Shown piece after piece: positions 27,890 to 38,009 of a stretch of 58,937 nt of DNA. The stretch's first letter is position 1. Each line of letters opens with the position of its first letter. The stretch lies in NCBI GenBank assembly GCA_024103385.1, contig JAGFIT010000067.1, forward strand, positions 1 through 58,937. The letters are read 5' to 3'. The notes beneath the pieces are model-generated. The model was not told the origin of the DNA. It saw only the letters and a program-made list of their open reading frames with translations, and did not search any database. Source of the DNA: Vicingus serpentipes (lineage in GTDB: Bacteria; Bacteroidota; Bacteroidia; Flavobacteriales_E; Vicingaceae). Position numbers and translations under genes: made by a program.

Positions 27890-28006
27890 TTATCCTTGTC
27901 TTTGTTTAAACCTAGGGTTCTTTTTGTTAATCACGTACAAACGTCCTTTTCTACGAACTATTTTACAGTCCGCGCTTCTCTTTTTTACTGATGCTCTTAC
28001 TTTCAT
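27890..28006 (-). CDS. rpmJ: Ribosomal protein L36 (zinc-free form)
   Basis: 38 residues beginning [20 protein letters not shown] and ending NPRFKQRQG, the unmistakable L36 pattern. Of the CCCH zinc ligands only the second Cys remains (SADC); the first Cys is Ser, the third is Asn and the His is Phe, so it cannot hold zinc in the usual way. This form is normal for Bacteroidota. ATG at 28006, 9 bases after the candidate micro-ORF. Confidence 0.97.
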   Translation of the reverse strand: MKVRASVKKRSADCKIVRRKGRLYVINKKNPRFKQRQG

Positions 28007-28015
28007 GAGTCCTAA

Positions 28016-28063
28016 TTATTTTATTTTTTGTCTCATGGAACTCGCCAATTTGGCTCGTTTCAT
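28016..28063 (-). CDS. Candidate 15-residue micro-ORF between infA and rpmJ
   Basis: ATG at 28063 opens the peptide MKRAKLASSMRQKIK and ends with TAA at 28016-28018. It fills the infA-rpmJ spacer almost exactly: 9 bases after the infA stop and 9 bases before the rpmJ start, matching the spacing of true genes in this operon, and is preceded by the A-rich TAATAAAAAGAG. The peptide is strongly basic (K, R), like small ribosomal proteins. A short hairpin GCCAA/TTGGC lies inside it. It may be a real microprotein, a translated spacer that couples infA and rpmJ translation, or chance. Confidence 0.4.
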   Translation of the reverse strand: MKRAKLASSMRQKIK

Positions 28064-28072
28064 CTCTTTTTA

Positions 28073-28291
28073 TTATTTATATCTAAAGGTTATTCTTCCC
28101 TTTGTTAAATCATAGGGAGACATTTCTAATTTCACTTTATCTCCTGGTAAAATTCTTATATAGTGCATTCTCATCTTTCCAGAAATATGAGCTGTAATAA
28201 CATGCCCATTCTCTAACTCCACCCTAAACATTGCATTCGACAATGCTTCGATAATCGTCCCGTCCTGCTCTATAGATGCCTGTTTTGCCAT
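28073..28291 (-). CDS. infA: Translation initiation factor IF-1
   Basis: 72 residues, the normal OB-fold factor that fills the A site during initiation. Contains [40 protein letters not shown] and the C-terminal [16 protein letters not shown]. It lies 8 bases after map. Confidence 0.99.
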   Translation of the reverse strand: MAKQASIEQDGTIIEALSNAMFRVELENGHVITAHISGKMRMHYIRILPGDKVKLEMSPYDLTKGRITFRYK

Positions 28292-28299
28292 TCTATTTT

Positions 28300-29088
28300 T
28301 TAACTTTTTTTATTTTTTAATACTTCTTCAACAAATTCATGTGTTGATAAAACTTCTGCTTTCCCTTTTCTAATTGCTACATCATGCTCAAAATGTGCAG
28401 ATGGTAATCCGTCAGTTGTAACTATTGTAGAACCATCTTCATGCTGCTTAACACTTTTCTTTCCCATATTAATCATTGGTTCAATTGCTATCACCATTCC
28501 TTCTTTTAATTGTATCCCTTGTCCTCTCTTTCCATAATTAGGAACTTGAGGCTCCTCATGTAAATCTCTTCCCAAACCATGTCCTACTAATTCTCTAACA
28601 ACACCGTAACCATTTTTCTCTGCATGCTCTTGAACTGCATAACCAATATCTCCAATTCTATTTCCTGTAACAGCCACATCAATCGCTTTTGATAAACACT
28701 CTTTGGTTACTTGCAATAGTCTCTTTATTTCTGGTTTTACTTCTCCTACTTCAAAAGTATAAGCAACATCACCATAAAAACCATTCATCAAGACACCACA
28801 ATCTACCGAAATAATATCTCCATTTACTAACGGTTTATTATTAGGTATTCCGTGTACAACAGCACTATTAATTGAGGTACAAAGCGTATTAGGAAACCCA
28901 TACATCCCCTTAAATCCAGGAATGGCATTGTTATCCAGAATATATTCTTCTGCTACTTTATCTAACTCTAGAGATGTAACTCCAGGTTTAATAATTTTAG
29001 CAACTTCAGCTAAAGTTTTTCCAACAAGCAAAGAACTTAATCTCATTAACTCAATCTCCTCGTCCGTCTTATATATAATCTTTCCCAT
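28300..29088 (-). CDS. map: Methionine aminopeptidase, type I
   Basis: 262 residues from the ATG at 29088; a TTG at 29100 would add four residues and is less likely. It removes the N-terminal Met from new proteins. The metal ligands are present: Asp in ISVDCGV and GDVAYTFE, His in [15 protein letters not shown], Glu in VIAIEPM and the last Glu near the C terminus ([13 protein letters not shown]). Located between secY and infA as in many bacteria. Confidence 0.98.
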   Translation of the reverse strand: MGKIIYKTDEEIELMRLSSLLVGKTLAEVAKIIKPGVTSLELDKVAEEYILDNNAIPGFKGMYGFPNTLCTSINSAVVHGIPNNKPLVNGDIISVDCGVLMNGFYGDVAYTFEVGEVKPEIKRLLQVTKECLSKAIDVAVTGNRIGDIGYAVQEHAEKNGYGVVRELVGHGLGRDLHEEPQVPNYGKRGQGIQLKEGMVIAIEPMINMGKKSVKQHEDGSTIVTTDGLPSAHFEHDVAIRKGKAEVLSTHEFVEEVLKNKKS

Positions 29089-29101
29089 TCTCACACACAA
29101 A

Positions 29102-30451
29102 TTATCCAGCCATTCCCATCCCTGTACTTGACCTTCCTTTGATCTTTCCAGACTTCATTAACCCATCATAATGACGCATTAATAAATGACTTTCTATTTG
29201 TTGTAACGTATCCAATATAACTCCTACCATAATTAACAATGACGTTCCTCCAAAAAAGTAAGAAAACGCTTGATTAACCCCTGCGATCATTGCAAAAGCA
29301 GGTAAGATAGCTACTAATCCCAAAAACACAGATCCTGGCAATGTAATTCTAGACATTATGTCGTCTATAAATTCTGCAGTCTTTTTCCCTGGTTTAATTC
29401 CTGGAATAAATCCACCATTCCTTTTCATTTCATCAGCCATTTGATTAGGATTAATCGTTACAGCTGTATAGAAATAAGTAAATGCAATAATCATTAAGAA
29501 AAAAGTAAGGTTGTATGCAAAACTACTAGGATTACTAAATGTAGTAATTATCCAAGATGATGCTCCTGAATCTCCAAAACCAGCTAATGTCATTGGCACA
29601 AACATAATTGCTTGTGCAAAAATGATAGGCATTACCCCAGCTGCGTTTACTTTTAACGGGATGTATTGTCTTACTCCTCCATATTGTTTATTTCCTACAA
29701 TACGTTTCGCATATTGTACAGGTATTCTTCTTGTTCCTTGAACCAACAAAATAGATAACACGATTACTATTAATAACATCGCAACTTCAACCAACAATAT
29801 AATTGGTCCACCAACACCACCAACACCAAATCTAGAACCAATTTCGAAAACAAAGGCTGAAGGCAAGTTTGCTACAATTCCTATCATAATCAGTAAAGAA
29901 ATTCCATTTCCAATACCTTTTTCTGTTATACGCTCTCCAACCCACATTACAAACACGGTTCCTGTAATTAAGAGTAATACTGTAGAAAACCACCATAGTG
30001 GACCTGAATCAGGAACAACACCTGGACTACTTGTAATTTGAGACGCTATATATCCTGGCGCTTGAAAACCAGTAATACCAATAGTTAAAACTCTAGTAAT
30101 CTGATTGATTTTTCTTCTGCCACTTTCTCCTTCTTTTTGTAATCGTTGGAAATATGGAATAGCCATACCCAATAACTGAATTACAATAGAAGCAGAAATG
30201 TAAGGCATAATTCCTAAAGCAAAAATAGATGCTCTAGAAAAAGCTCCTCCTGCAAAAATATTAATCAAATCCATAATCCCTCCACCTGATTTAGCTGCAT
30301 TTACTTCAGCTAAAATAGTCGAATCAACTCCTGGAAGAATCACAAAAGAACCTAAACGATACACTAACAATAAACTTAATGTAGTGATAATCCTCGCTCT
30401 AAGGTCTTCAATACTCCAAATGTTCTTTATGGTTGTTATAAATTGTTTCAT
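29102..30451 (-). CDS. secY: Protein translocase subunit SecY
   Basis: 449 residues with about ten membrane helices; forms the Sec protein-conducting channel with SecE and SecG. Signature YRLGSFVILPGVDSTI near the start, plug-region GGAFSRASIFALGIMPYISA, cytoplasmic loop RRIPVQYAKRIVGN and the conserved NPNQMADEMKRNGGFIPGIK. Position after rplO is classical for the spc operon. Confidence 0.99.
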   Translation of the reverse strand: MKQFITTIKNIWSIEDLRARIITTLSLLLVYRLGSFVILPGVDSTILAEVNAAKSGGGIMDLINIFAGGAFSRASIFALGIMPYISASIVIQLLGMAIPYFQRLQKEGESGRRKINQITRVLTIGITGFQAPGYIASQITSSPGVVPDSGPLWWFSTVLLLITGTVFVMWVGERITEKGIGNGISLLIMIGIVANLPSAFVFEIGSRFGVGGVGGPIILLVEVAMLLIVIVLSILLVQGTRRIPVQYAKRIVGNKQYGGVRQYIPLKVNAAGVMPIIFAQAIMFVPMTLAGFGDSGASSWIITTFSNPSSFAYNLTFFLMIIAFTYFYTAVTINPNQMADEMKRNGGFIPGIKPGKKTAEFIDDIMSRITLPGSVFLGLVAILPAFAMIAGVNQAFSYFFGGTSLLIMVGVILDTLQQIESHLLMRHYDGLMKSGKIKGRSSTGMGMAG

Positions 30452-30460
30452 TCTATTTTG

Positions 30461-31033
30461 TTATCCTTCAGTTGATTGATCTCCTTCAGGCTTCGTATTC
30501 TCTTTTTTAGTTTCCTCCTTAGCAGCTTTTGGGGCTACAGTAGTTTTAGGCTTAACTTCTTTTTTGGTCGAATCAGATTTCGGTTGAACTAAAGCAGTAG
30601 CTTTACCTCCAGCTTTTTCTATAGCTGCTTGAGCAGATGCTGAAAAAGCATCAGCTGTAACGTCTATTTTTGCTGTTAATTCTCCTCTTCCTAATACCTT
30701 CACTAAGTCTTTTTTAGCTACTATTCCATTTTCAACTAACACTTCCTTAGTAATTGCTTTCACCTTTTTAGTATCAACTAAAAACTGTAAAGTATCAAGG
30801 TTCACACCTTTAAATTCTTTTCTGTTAATATTAGTAAATCCGAACTTAGGAACTCGTCTTTGTAGTGGCATTTGACCACCTTCAAATCCGATTTTACGTG
30901 AATATCCAGATCTTGATTTAGCTCCTTTATGCCCTCTTGTTGAGGTTCCGCCTCTTCCTGACCCTTGACCACGTCCTACTCGCTTACGCTGTTTTGTTGA
31001 GCCTTCCGCAGGTGTTAAATTTGATAAGTCCAT
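30461..31033 (-). CDS. rplO: Ribosomal protein L15 with charged C-terminal tail
   Basis: 190 residues. The first 150 match L15 ([59 protein letters not shown]). The last 40 residues are a low-complexity Lys/Glu/Thr/Pro tail ([20 protein letters not shown]). L15 joins late in 50S assembly. Confidence 0.98.
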   Translation of the reverse strand: MDLSNLTPAEGSTKQRKRVGRGQGSGRGGTSTRGHKGAKSRSGYSRKIGFEGGQMPLQRRVPKFGFTNINRKEFKGVNLDTLQFLVDTKKVKAITKEVLVENGIVAKKDLVKVLGRGELTAKIDVTADAFSASAQAAIEKAGGKATALVQPKSDSTKKEVKPKTTVAPKAAKEETKKENTKPEGDQSTEG

Positions 31034-31052
31034 TTTTTTCTTTTAACTATTA

Positions 31053-31235
31053 TTACTTAATTTCTTCTACTGCAAGTAAATGTTTCACTTTAGCAATCAT
31101 TCCCATAATTTGTGGGGTTGCTTCGTGTTCTACTTCCTGATGCATTTTTCGAATCCCTAACGCTGTTAAAGTTTTCTTTTGACGAGCAGGTCGTTTAATT
31201 TTACTTTTAATTTGTTTTATCTTAACTTTTCCCAT
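31053..31235 (-). CDS. rpmD: Ribosomal protein L30
   Basis: 60 residues, complete. MGKVKIKQIKSKIKRPARQK with TLTALGIRKMHQEVEHEATP is typical. Small 50S surface protein that not all bacteria retain. Gap of 15 bases to rpsE. Confidence 0.97.
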   Translation of the reverse strand: MGKVKIKQIKSKIKRPARQKKTLTALGIRKMHQEVEHEATPQIMGMIAKVKHLLAVEEIK

Positions 31236-31250
31236 TTTGTTTAGGTTTCT

Positions 31251-31769
31251 CTATCCGTTAAAAACTTTATCTAAATCAACTCCTCTTTGATCAGCAACTG
31301 TATAAGCATCTCTTAATTGAGCTAATGCATCTAATGTTGCTTTAACCACATTATGAGGATTTGAAGAACCTTTTGATTTTGCCAATACATCTGTAATTCC
31401 AACACTTTCAAATACAGCACGCATTGCACCTCCTGCAATTACTCCTGTACCATGGGCAGCTGGTCTAATAAAAGCTCTAGCTCCTCCAAATTTTCCATTT
31501 TGCTCATGTGGAACTGTCCCATTAATTACCGGAATTTTAATACAATTTTTCTTAGCAACCTCAATCCCTTTAGTAATTGCTTCAGTTACCTCATTAGCCT
31601 TACCTAATCCGTGACCGATAACACCGTTCTCATCTCCAACAACAACAATCGCTGAAAAACTAAAATTTCTACCTCCTTTAGTAACCTTCGTTACTCTATT
31701 AATAGCTACTAACTTATCTTTTAGTTCCGTCTCTGTAGCTCTTACTCTTTTTGGATTTGATTTTCCCAT
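31251..31769 (-). CDS. rpsE: Ribosomal protein S5
   Basis: 172 residues. Double-stranded-RNA-binding-like N domain ([20 protein letters not shown]) and C domain ([40 protein letters not shown]). It lies on the solvent side near the mRNA entry and influences decoding accuracy. Confidence 0.99.
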   Translation of the reverse strand: MGKSNPKRVRATETELKDKLVAINRVTKVTKGGRNFSFSAIVVVGDENGVIGHGLGKANEVTEAITKGIEVAKKNCIKIPVINGTVPHEQNGKFGGARAFIRPAAHGTGVIAGGAMRAVFESVGITDVLAKSKGSSNPHNVVKATLDALAQLRDAYTVADQRGVDLDKVFNG

Positions 31770-31789
31770 ATCTTCTCTAATGTGTCAAA

Positions 31790-32143
31790 TTAAAATTTAA
31801 GTCCTGCTTCACGTGCAGCATCAGCTAAAGCTTTAACTCTTCCGTGATATAAGTATCCATTTCTATCAAATGCAACCTTACTCACTCCTGCTTTAACGGC
31901 CTTCTCAGCAATTGCTTTACCAACTAAAGCTGCAACTTCTGATTTATTTCCTTTAGCCTTCACCCCTTTTTGTGTTGATCCAGCAGCAGCAATAGTTACT
32001 CCTTCTACATCATTAATCAACTGAGCATAAATCTCTTTATTGCTTCTATAAACAGACAATCTTGGTTGTTCTGCAGTTCCCGAAACAGTTTTTCTGATTC
32101 TTCGTTTTATTCTTAATCTTCTATTACTTCTACTAAGTGCCAT
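31790..32143 (-). CDS. rplR: Ribosomal protein L18
   Basis: 117 residues; binds 5S rRNA in the central protuberance. [40 protein letters not shown] and [20 protein letters not shown] are conserved. Gap of 20 bases to rpsE. Confidence 0.99.
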   Translation of the reverse strand: MALSRSNRRLRIKRRIRKTVSGTAEQPRLSVYRSNKEIYAQLINDVEGVTIAAAGSTQKGVKAKGNKSEVAALVGKAIAEKAVKAGVSKVAFDRNGYLYHGRVKALADAAREAGLKF

Positions 32144-32166
32144 AATATAGTTTTATTATGATATGA

Positions 32167-32718
32167 TTATTTAGCAGCTGATTTACCAGCTTTTCTTCTA
32201 ATGTGTTCGCCAACGTATTTTACCCCTTTACCTTTATATGGTTCTGGTTTTCTTAATGATCTGATTTTTGCTGCAACATGACCAATTAACTGTTTGTCAT
32301 GAGACTCCAATGTTATTACTGGATTCTTCCCTCTTTCAGATTCTGTTGTTACTTTAATTTCTGAAGGTAATTCTATAACAATGTTATGAGAGTAACCCAA
32401 TAACAAATCTAATTTTTGTCCTTGATTACTTGCTCTGTATCCAACGCCAACTAATTCCTGTTGTGTTTTGTAACCTTTAGACACTCCTTCAACCATGTTA
32501 TTAACTAAAGACCTGTATAAACCATGTTTTGCTTTATGGTCCTTTTGTTCAGTATGTCTTTTAACATTTATTACATTACCATCTACTTCAACAGTAATAG
32601 CAGTATCAATATCTTGCGTTAATTCTCCTTTAGGACCTTTAACAGTAACCAACCCCTTCTCAACTTGAACTTCAACTCCTTGAGGGATTTCTATAGGTGC
32701 ATTTCCAATTCTTGACAT
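32167..32718 (-). CDS. rplF: Ribosomal protein L6
   Basis: 183 residues, two repeated L6 domains; located near the GTPase-associated centre. SRIGNAPIEIPQGVEVQVEK at the start and KIRSLRKPEPYKGKGVKYVG near the end are diagnostic. Confidence 0.99.
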   Translation of the reverse strand: MSRIGNAPIEIPQGVEVQVEKGLVTVKGPKGELTQDIDTAITVEVDGNVINVKRHTEQKDHKAKHGLYRSLVNNMVEGVSKGYKTQQELVGVGYRASNQGQKLDLLLGYSHNIVIELPSEIKVTTESERGKNPVITLESHDKQLIGHVAAKIRSLRKPEPYKGKGVKYVGEHIRRKAGKSAAK

Positions 32719-32743
32719 AACTTAATACTTTCTTAATTCTTCA

Positions 32744-33139
32744 TTAATAAATGTAACATAACAATTCTCCACCAACATTTTCTCTTCTAGCTTCTTTATC
32801 AGTCATTACACCTTTAGAAGTAGAAACAATAGCAACACCTAAACCATTTATTACTCTAGGCATACGCTCTACACCAGTATACTTTCTCAATCCAGGTTTA
32901 CTCACTCTAGTTAATTCAGTAATTGCTGGTATTTTTGATTGTGGATGATATTTTAGAGCAATTTTAATATTACCCTGAACACCTTTATCTTCAAACTTAT
33001 AGTTCAAAATATATCCTTTATCAAATAAGATTTTGGTAATCTCTTTTTTTAAATTAGAAGCAGGAATGTCAACCACTCTATGCTTAGCACTTACTGCATT
33101 TCTAATTCTCGTTAAATAATCTGCTACTGGATCTGTCAT
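32744..33139 (-). CDS. rpsH: Ribosomal protein S8
   Basis: 131 residues; primary binder of the 16S central domain. [20 protein letters not shown] and the C-terminal [20 protein letters not shown] are diagnostic. In E. coli it is the autorepressor of the spc operon at the rplX-rplE junction; no matching site was recognised here. Confidence 0.99.
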   Translation of the reverse strand: MTDPVADYLTRIRNAVSAKHRVVDIPASNLKKEITKILFDKGYILNYKFEDKGVQGNIKIALKYHPQSKIPAITELTRVSKPGLRKYTGVERMPRVINGLGVAIVSTSKGVMTDKEARRENVGGELLCYIY

Positions 33140-33165
33140 TTTTAATCCTTTTTAAATAATATTTT

Positions 33166-33435
33166 TTACCAACTTGCTTTTGTAATTCCAGGAATCAACC
33201 CAGCTGAAGCCATTTCTCTAAATGTTACCCTTGAAATTCCAAATTGTCTCATATAACCTCTTGGTCTTCCTGTTAATTTACATCTATTATGTAATCTAAC
33301 TTTAGAAGAGTTTTTAGGTAACTTTTGTAAAGCATCCCAATCTCCAGCAGCTTTTAATTCTGCTCTTTTTTCTGCGTATTGAGCTACTAATCTTTCTCTT
33401 TTTCGCTCTCTAGCTTTCATTGATTCTTTAGCCAT
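33166..33435 (-). CDS. rpsN: Ribosomal protein S14 (long, zinc-free form)
   Basis: 89 residues, the Cys-less long form. [20 protein letters not shown] and [20 protein letters not shown] are clear; the C-x2-C zinc knuckle of the short form is absent. Between rplE and rpsH. Confidence 0.99.
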   Translation of the reverse strand: MAKESMKARERKRERLVAQYAEKRAELKAAGDWDALQKLPKNSSKVRLHNRCKLTGRPRGYMRQFGISRVTFREMASAGLIPGITKASW

Positions 33436-33440
33436 GTCTT

Positions 33441-33992
33441 CTATTTTTTCTTAAATGGTAAACCAAACTCTGTTAATAATGCGATTCCTTCATCATCAGT
33501 TTTTGCTGATGTAACTAATGTAATATCCATCCCACTAACCGACTTAATTTTATCAATATCAATTTCAGGAAAAATAATTTGCTCTTTTATTCCTAGTGTA
33601 TAGTTTCCGCTCCCATCAAATCCTTTTCTTTCAATACCTCTAAAATCTCTAGTTCTCGGCAGTGCAACAGCAACTAATCTATCTAAGAACTCATACATTT
33701 GATCACCTCGCAATGTAACTCTTGCTCCTATAGGCATTCCTTTTCTTAGTTTAAAATTAGAAATATCCTTTTTAGAATAAGTAACATTTGCTTTTTGACC
33801 TGAAATCATTGTCATTTCTTCAATCGCAGCATCTACCAATCGTTTGTCAGAAACAGCATCTCCAACACCTTGATTTAAGCATATTTTTTGCAATTTTGGC
33901 ACCTGCATTACAGAAGTATAGCCAAATTTATCTTTTAAAGAAGATACTATTTCTTCTTTATATTGTTTTTTTAATCTAGGTGTATAACTCAT
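33441..33992 (-). CDS. rplE: Ribosomal protein L5
   Basis: 183 residues; binds 5S rRNA and contacts P-site t[43 protein letters not shown] and the [20 protein letters not shown] block are conserved. The start overlaps the rplX stop by 4 bases (ATGA), the tightest junction in the cluster. Confidence 0.99.
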   Translation of the reverse strand: MSYTPRLKKQYKEEIVSSLKDKFGYTSVMQVPKLQKICLNQGVGDAVSDKRLVDAAIEEMTMISGQKANVTYSKKDISNFKLRKGMPIGARVTLRGDQMYEFLDRLVAVALPRTRDFRGIERKGFDGSGNYTLGIKEQIIFPEIDIDKIKSVSGMDITLVTSAKTDDEGIALLTEFGLPFKKK

Positions 33993-34315
33993 GATATAAC
34001 CTCCCCTGACTTTTTAGCATAACGAACTTTCTTTCCTTCTTCATTCAATTTTCTTCCTACTCTTGTTGCTTTTCCAGTTTTTGGATCAACCAACATTAAG
34101 TTAGAAATATGAATTGGCGCTTCCTCCTTAATGATACCACCATCAGGATTAGCTGCATTAGGCTTCGTGTGTCTTGATAATTTTTTAATATCATTCCCTT
34201 CTACGATAGCTCTTTGTTTCTCTGGAAATACTTTTCTGATAACGCCTTCAGCTCCTTTGGATTCTCCGGCAATTACCTTAACGGTATCTCCTTTTTTTAT
34301 GTGTAATTTAGCCAT
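33989..34315 (-). CDS. rplX: Ribosomal protein L24
   Basis: 108 residues; initiates 50S assembly. The KOW motif [20 protein letters not shown] and [20 protein letters not shown] are clear. Translationally coupled to rplE by a 4-base overlap. Confidence 0.99.
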   Translation of the reverse strand: MAKLHIKKGDTVKVIAGESKGAEGVIRKVFPEKQRAIVEGNDIKKLSRHTKPNAANPDGGIIKEEAPIHISNLMLVDPKTGKATRVGRKLNEEGKKVRYAKKSGEVIS

Positions 34316-34333
34316 AACTAAAATTTATTCTTT

Positions 34334-34702
34334 TTATAGTACTTCTGGTGCTAATGATACGATTTTCATAAACTCTTTTTCTCTTAATTCCCTTGCAACA
34401 GGACCGAAAATACGAGTTCCTTTCATTTCTCCAGCTTCATTTAAAATTACCGCAGCATTATCATCAAATCTGATGTATGAACCATCGGGTCTTCTAATCT
34501 CTTTTTTCGTTCTAACAACCACCGCTTTTGCAACACTTCCTTTTTTCATGTTACCAGAAGGTAATGCGTGTTTTACAGTAACAACAATAGTATCTCCTAT
34601 AGAGGCATATCTTTTTTTAGAACCTCCTAAAACTTTTATACAAAGTACTTCTTTGGCTCCGCTGTTGTCTGCAACTTTTAATCTTGATTCTTGCTGTATC
34701 AT
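34334..34702 (-). CDS. rplN: Ribosomal protein L14
   Basis: 122 residues; forms bridge B8. [20 protein letters not shown] at the N terminus and [20 protein letters not shown] at the C terminus are diagnostic. Two bases separate it from rpsQ. Confidence 0.99.
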   Translation of the reverse strand: MIQQESRLKVADNSGAKEVLCIKVLGGSKKRYASIGDTIVVTVKHALPSGNMKKGSVAKAVVVRTKKEIRRPDGSYIRFDDNAAVILNEAGEMKGTRIFGPVARELREKEFMKIVSLAPEVL

Positions 34703-34704
34703 AA

Positions 34705-34962
34705 TTATTTAGCTCTTTCAATAATTTCAACTAATCTCCAACGTTTGTTTTTACTTGTTGGTTTTGTTTCCATAATTCTAACTGTATCACCTTCGTTACA
34801 GTCATTTTTTTCATCATGGGCCATAAATTTAGATGTCTTCTTCACAAACTTTCCGTAGATCGCATGCTTTTCCTTTCTCTCCACAGCAATAACAATAGAC
34901 TTATCCATTTTATTACTTACTACTAAACCTATTCTTTCTTTTCTTAAATTTCTATTTTCCAT
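34705..34962 (-). CDS. rpsQ: Ribosomal protein S17
   Basis: 85 residues, OB fold bound to the 5' domain of 16S r[23 protein letters not shown] and [20 protein letters not shown] with [10 protein letters not shown] are typical. Confidence 0.99.
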   Translation of the reverse strand: MENRNLRKERIGLVVSNKMDKSIVIAVERKEKHAIYGKFVKKTSKFMAHDEKNDCNEGDTVRIMETKPTSKNKRWRLVEIIERAK

Positions 34963-34974
34963 TCCAAGTATATA

Positions 34975-35172
34975 TTATTTAGCTTGAAGTTGCCTTTTTC
35001 TTAACTCTGTATTTAATCTTGCTACAGTTTTTCTAACTGTTTTAATTTGCATAGGATTTTCCAACGGAGAAACGGAATGACTTAATTTTAATTTAGTCAA
35101 CACCTCTTTTTGCTCTGCAAATTTTTCAGTTAAATCTTCAACTGAAAGATCTTTTATATCTATCTGTTTCAT
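34975..35172 (-). CDS. rpmC: Ribosomal protein L29
   Basis: 65 residues forming a helical pair near the peptide exit tunnel, part of the SRP and trigger-factor docking site. LTEKFAEQKEVLTKLKLSHS and NPMQIKTVRKTVARLNTELR are conserved. Confidence 0.98.
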   Translation of the reverse strand: MKQIDIKDLSVEDLTEKFAEQKEVLTKLKLSHSVSPLENPMQIKTVRKTVARLNTELRKRQLQAK

Positions 35173-35185
35173 TTTTTTCTACTTG

Positions 35186-35608
35186 TTACTTTTCAACGTA
35201 ATCCCTTCTAACAACAAATTTTGTTGTTATAGGTAATTTTTGTGCTGCTAACCTCAAAGCTTCTTTAGCTATTTCTAAAGGAACACCATCTGCTTCGAAA
35301 ATAATTTTTCCTGGTTTTACAGTTGCAACCCATAATTCTGGAGCTCCTTTACCCTTACCCATTCTAACCTCTGCAGGTTTTTTCGTTACAGGCTTGTCTG
35401 GAAAAACACGAATCCATATTTGACCTTCCCTTTTCATATATCTTGTTACTGCAATCCTTGCTGCTTCAATTTGTCTTGCCGTCATCCAACATTCTTCCAA
35501 AGCTTTTATTGCAAACGATCCAAATGCAATTTGATTTCCTCTCTGAGCGTTACCTTTCATACGCCCCTTTTGCATTTTTCTAAACTTCGTTCTTTTCGGT
35601 TGTAACAT
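35186..35608 (-). CDS. rplP: Ribosomal protein L16
   Basis: 140 residues; organises the A site of the 50S subunit. [40 protein letters not shown] and [20 protein letters not shown] are diagnostic. Confidence 0.99.
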   Translation of the reverse strand: MLQPKRTKFRKMQKGRMKGNAQRGNQIAFGSFAIKALEECWMTARQIEAARIAVTRYMKREGQIWIRVFPDKPVTKKPAEVRMGKGKGAPELWVATVKPGKIIFEADGVPLEIAKEALRLAAQKLPITTKFVVRRDYVEK

Positions 35609-35641
35609 CTTATCTTAAATTTAAATCTTAGATCTTCTTAA

Positions 35642-36346
35642 TTATTTCTTTCTTCTTTTACCTTCTCTATTTTTTCTTCCTTCCGCTTTTCCCATTCCAA
35701 TATTTGGAGATAAATCCCTTTTTCCGTAAACTTCTCCTTTACATACCCATACTTTAACCCCTATTCTACCGTACTGTGTATGTGCTTCAGTTAAAGCGTA
35801 ATCAATATCCGCTCTAAAGGTATGTAATGGAATTCTTCCTTCTTTGTAGAACTCCGTTCTAGCCATCTCTGCTCCACCCAGTCTTCCTGCTACCTGTACT
35901 TTAACTCCTTCAGCTCCCATTCTCATAGATGATGCTACTGCCATTTTTGCTGCTCTTCTAAAAGAAATTCTTCCCTCTATTTGCTTAGCAACACTATCAG
36001 CTACCAATTTAGCATCCAACTCTGGTCTTTTTATTTCAAAGATGTTAATTTGAACATCCTTCTTTGTAATCTTTTTTAACTCTTCTCTCAACTTATCAAC
36101 TTCTTGCCCTCCTTTACCTATAATAATTCCAGGTCGAGAGCTATTAATAGTTATAGTAATTAATTTTAACGTTCTTTCTATTATAATTTTAGAAACACTG
36201 GCTTTATGTAAACGAGCCATTAAATATTTTCTAATTCTATAATCTTCAACAATCTTATCTGAATAATCTCTACCACCAAACCAGTTAGAATCCCATCCTC
36301 TGATGATTCCTAAACGAAGTGAAATTGGATTTACTTTTTGTCCCAT
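35642..36346 (-). CDS. rpsC: Ribosomal protein S3
   Basis: 234 residues. The KH domain ([20 protein letters not shown]) and the C domain ([40 protein letters not shown]) form the mRNA entry helicase with S4 and S5. Basic C terminus. Seven bases to rplV. Confidence 0.99.
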   Translation of the reverse strand: MGQKVNPISLRLGIIRGWDSNWFGGRDYSDKIVEDYRIRKYLMARLHKASVSKIIIERTLKLITITINSSRPGIIIGKGGQEVDKLREELKKITKKDVQINIFEIKRPELDAKLVADSVAKQIEGRISFRRAAKMAVASSMRMGAEGVKVQVAGRLGGAEMARTEFYKEGRIPLHTFRADIDYALTEAHTQYGRIGVKVWVCKGEVYGKRDLSPNIGMGKAEGRKNREGKRRKK

Positions 36347-36352
36347 TCTTTA

Positions 36353-36748
36353 TTAATTTAAGCTATCTACTATTAATGTAACGTGATTTGATCTTTTTCT
36401 AACTCTATGCGCACGACCTTGTGGTGCAGGCTGAATTCTTTTTAACATTCTAGCGCTATCTACCATAACCTCTTTAACTACTAAATTGTTATCTTCTGGT
36501 CTTTCTCCTTCATTTTTCGCTTCCCAATTTGCTATTGCAGAACGAAGTAACTTTTCCAATCTTTTTGCCGCATCTTGTGGGCTATATTGTAAAACACTCA
36601 AGGCTTTAAATACTCCTTCCCCTCTAATCATATCTGATACCTTCCTCATCTTTCTCGGTGAAGTAGGACAGTTATTCAGCTTTGCAATGCTTACTGTCTT
36701 TTTAGCCTCTTTTGATTGTTCAGCTCTATTTCTTTTTCTAGCACCCAT
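36353..36748 (-). CDS. rplV: Ribosomal protein L22
   Basis: 131 residues. The extended hairpin that lines the exit tunnel is visible at [40 protein letters not shown] starts the globular part. A short N-terminal extension rich in Lys/Arg/Glu precedes the core. It is separated from rpsS by an unusually long, repeat-filled spacer of 89 bases. Confidence 0.99.
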   Translation of the reverse strand: MGARKRNRAEQSKEAKKTVSIAKLNNCPTSPRKMRKVSDMIRGEGVFKALSVLQYSPQDAAKRLEKLLRSAIANWEAKNEGERPEDNNLVVKEVMVDSARMLKRIQPAPQGRAHRVRKRSNHVTLIVDSLN

Positions 36749-36756
36749 TTTTTTAA

Positions 36757-36845
36757 TTTTAAATGTTAAATGTTAAATGTTGAATATTTTAAGTTTACCT
36801 TATTGAATAACTCAACACTTAAAATTCAAAATTTCATTTATCTTT
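36757..36845. repeat. Heptamer repeats and imperfect hairpin between rpsS and rplV
   Basis: The heptamer AAATGTT is repeated three times in tandem (TTAAATGTTAAATGTTAAATG, i.e. three TTAAATG units near 36764-36785), and TAAATGTTGAATATTTTAAG on the left is complementary, with gaps, to ACTTAAAATTC..TTTCATTTA on the right, reaching into the rpsS stop. It is the longest spacer in the middle of the S10 operon and carries the same low-complexity hairpin style seen at 12564, 14895 and 15653. Confidence 0.6.
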
Positions 36846-37119
36846 TACCTTTATTTTTTTTATCGCTACCATGACCTCTATAAGTTCTTGTTGGCGCAAA
36901 TTCTCCTAATTTGTGTCCTACCATATTTTCAGTAACATACACAGGGATAAATTTATTCCCATTGTGAACAGCAACTGTTAAACCTACAAATTCAGGTGAA
37001 ATCATTGATGCTCTAGACCATGTTTTAATTACCGTTTTCTTTCCTGACTGTTGAGCATCTTCTACTCTAGCCTGCAACTTGTAATGTATAAATGGTGGTT
37101 TTTTTAATGAACGACTCAT
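36838..37119 (-). CDS. rpsS: Ribosomal protein S19
   Basis: 93 residues; head protein that contacts S13 and A-site finger. [40 protein letters not shown] and [20 protein letters not shown] are diagnostic. Confidence 0.99.
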   Translation of the reverse strand: MSRSLKKPPFIHYKLQARVEDAQQSGKKTVIKTWSRASMISPEFVGLTVAVHNGNKFIPVYVTENMVGHKLGEFAPTRTYRGHGSDKKNKGKR

Positions 37120-37126
37120 ATCTTAA

Positions 37127-37951
37127 TTATTTCTTTCTTCCTTCAATTATATATTTACTTGAGCCTTTCTTTTTAGCTCTTGTCTTAAATCCTTTAGCAG
37201 GAATTCCATTTCTAGATCTTGGGTGTCCTCCAGAGTTTTTACCTTCACCACCTCCCATTGGGTGATCAACTGGATTCATTACTACACCTCTAACTCTAGG
37301 TCTTCTTCCTAACCATCTACTTTTACCAGCTTTTCCAGATCTTTCCAACATGTGTTCAGAATTAGAAACGGTTCCAATAGTGGCTTTACAAGTTCCTAAA
37401 ATCAATCTTGTCTCTCCTGAAGGTAATTTGATAACAACAAATTTTCCGTCTTTCGCTGTTAATTGAGCGTAAGCACCCGCACTTCTTGCCATTTTAGCAC
37501 CTTGTTTTGGTCTTAACTCTATATTGTGAATAACTGTCCCTAAAGGAATATCTGATAAAAACAACGTATTCCCTACTTCCGGTTGAACATCTTTTCCAGA
37601 CACAATTTCTTGTCCTACTTGTAAACCGTTAGGAGCAACTATGTATCTCTTTTCTCCATCTTTATAATAGATTAAAGCAAGTCTGGCTGTCCTTCCTGGA
37701 TCATATTCGATAGACTTAACTACTCCAGGAATTCCATCTTTATCTCTTTTGAAATCAACAGTACGGCTTTTTTGTTTATGACCACCACCAATGTAGCGCA
37801 TAGTCATTTTACCAGTATTGTTTCTACCACCTGATTTAGTGCGCCCTTTTACCAAACTTTTTTCTGGTTTTGAAACGGTTACAGCTTCAAAGTCGCTAAC
37901 AATCTTATGTCTTTGCCCAGGTGTTGTGGGTTTTAGTTTTCTAACTGCCAT
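37127..37951 (-). CDS. rplB: Ribosomal protein L2
   Basis: 274 residues; essential for subunit association and near the peptidyl-transferase centre. [20 protein letters not shown] in the N domain, and [20 protein letters not shown] with the conserved His near the C terminus. The spacer to rplW is 58 bases with a small GGG/CCC stem. Confidence 0.99.
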   Translation of the reverse strand: MAVRKLKPTTPGQRHKIVSDFEAVTVSKPEKSLVKGRTKSGGRNNTGKMTMRYIGGGHKQKSRTVDFKRDKDGIPGVVKSIEYDPGRTARLALIYYKDGEKRYIVAPNGLQVGQEIVSGKDVQPEVGNTLFLSDIPLGTVIHNIELRPKQGAKMARSAGAYAQLTAKDGKFVVIKLPSGETRLILGTCKATIGTVSNSEHMLERSGKAGKSRWLGRRPRVRGVVMNPVDHPMGGGEGKNSGGHPRSRNGIPAKGFKTRAKKKGSSKYIIEGRKK

Positions 37952-38009
37952 TTTTGTTTATATCTTAAGAGGGTTGGAGCCCCCGTATAGTGATTAAAAA
38001 AATTATTTC

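Noticed and set aside
27890..28006. rpmJ as a degraded gene because zinc ligands are missing
   Set aside because: Length and all other conserved positions are intact; zinc-free L36 is usual in this phylum.
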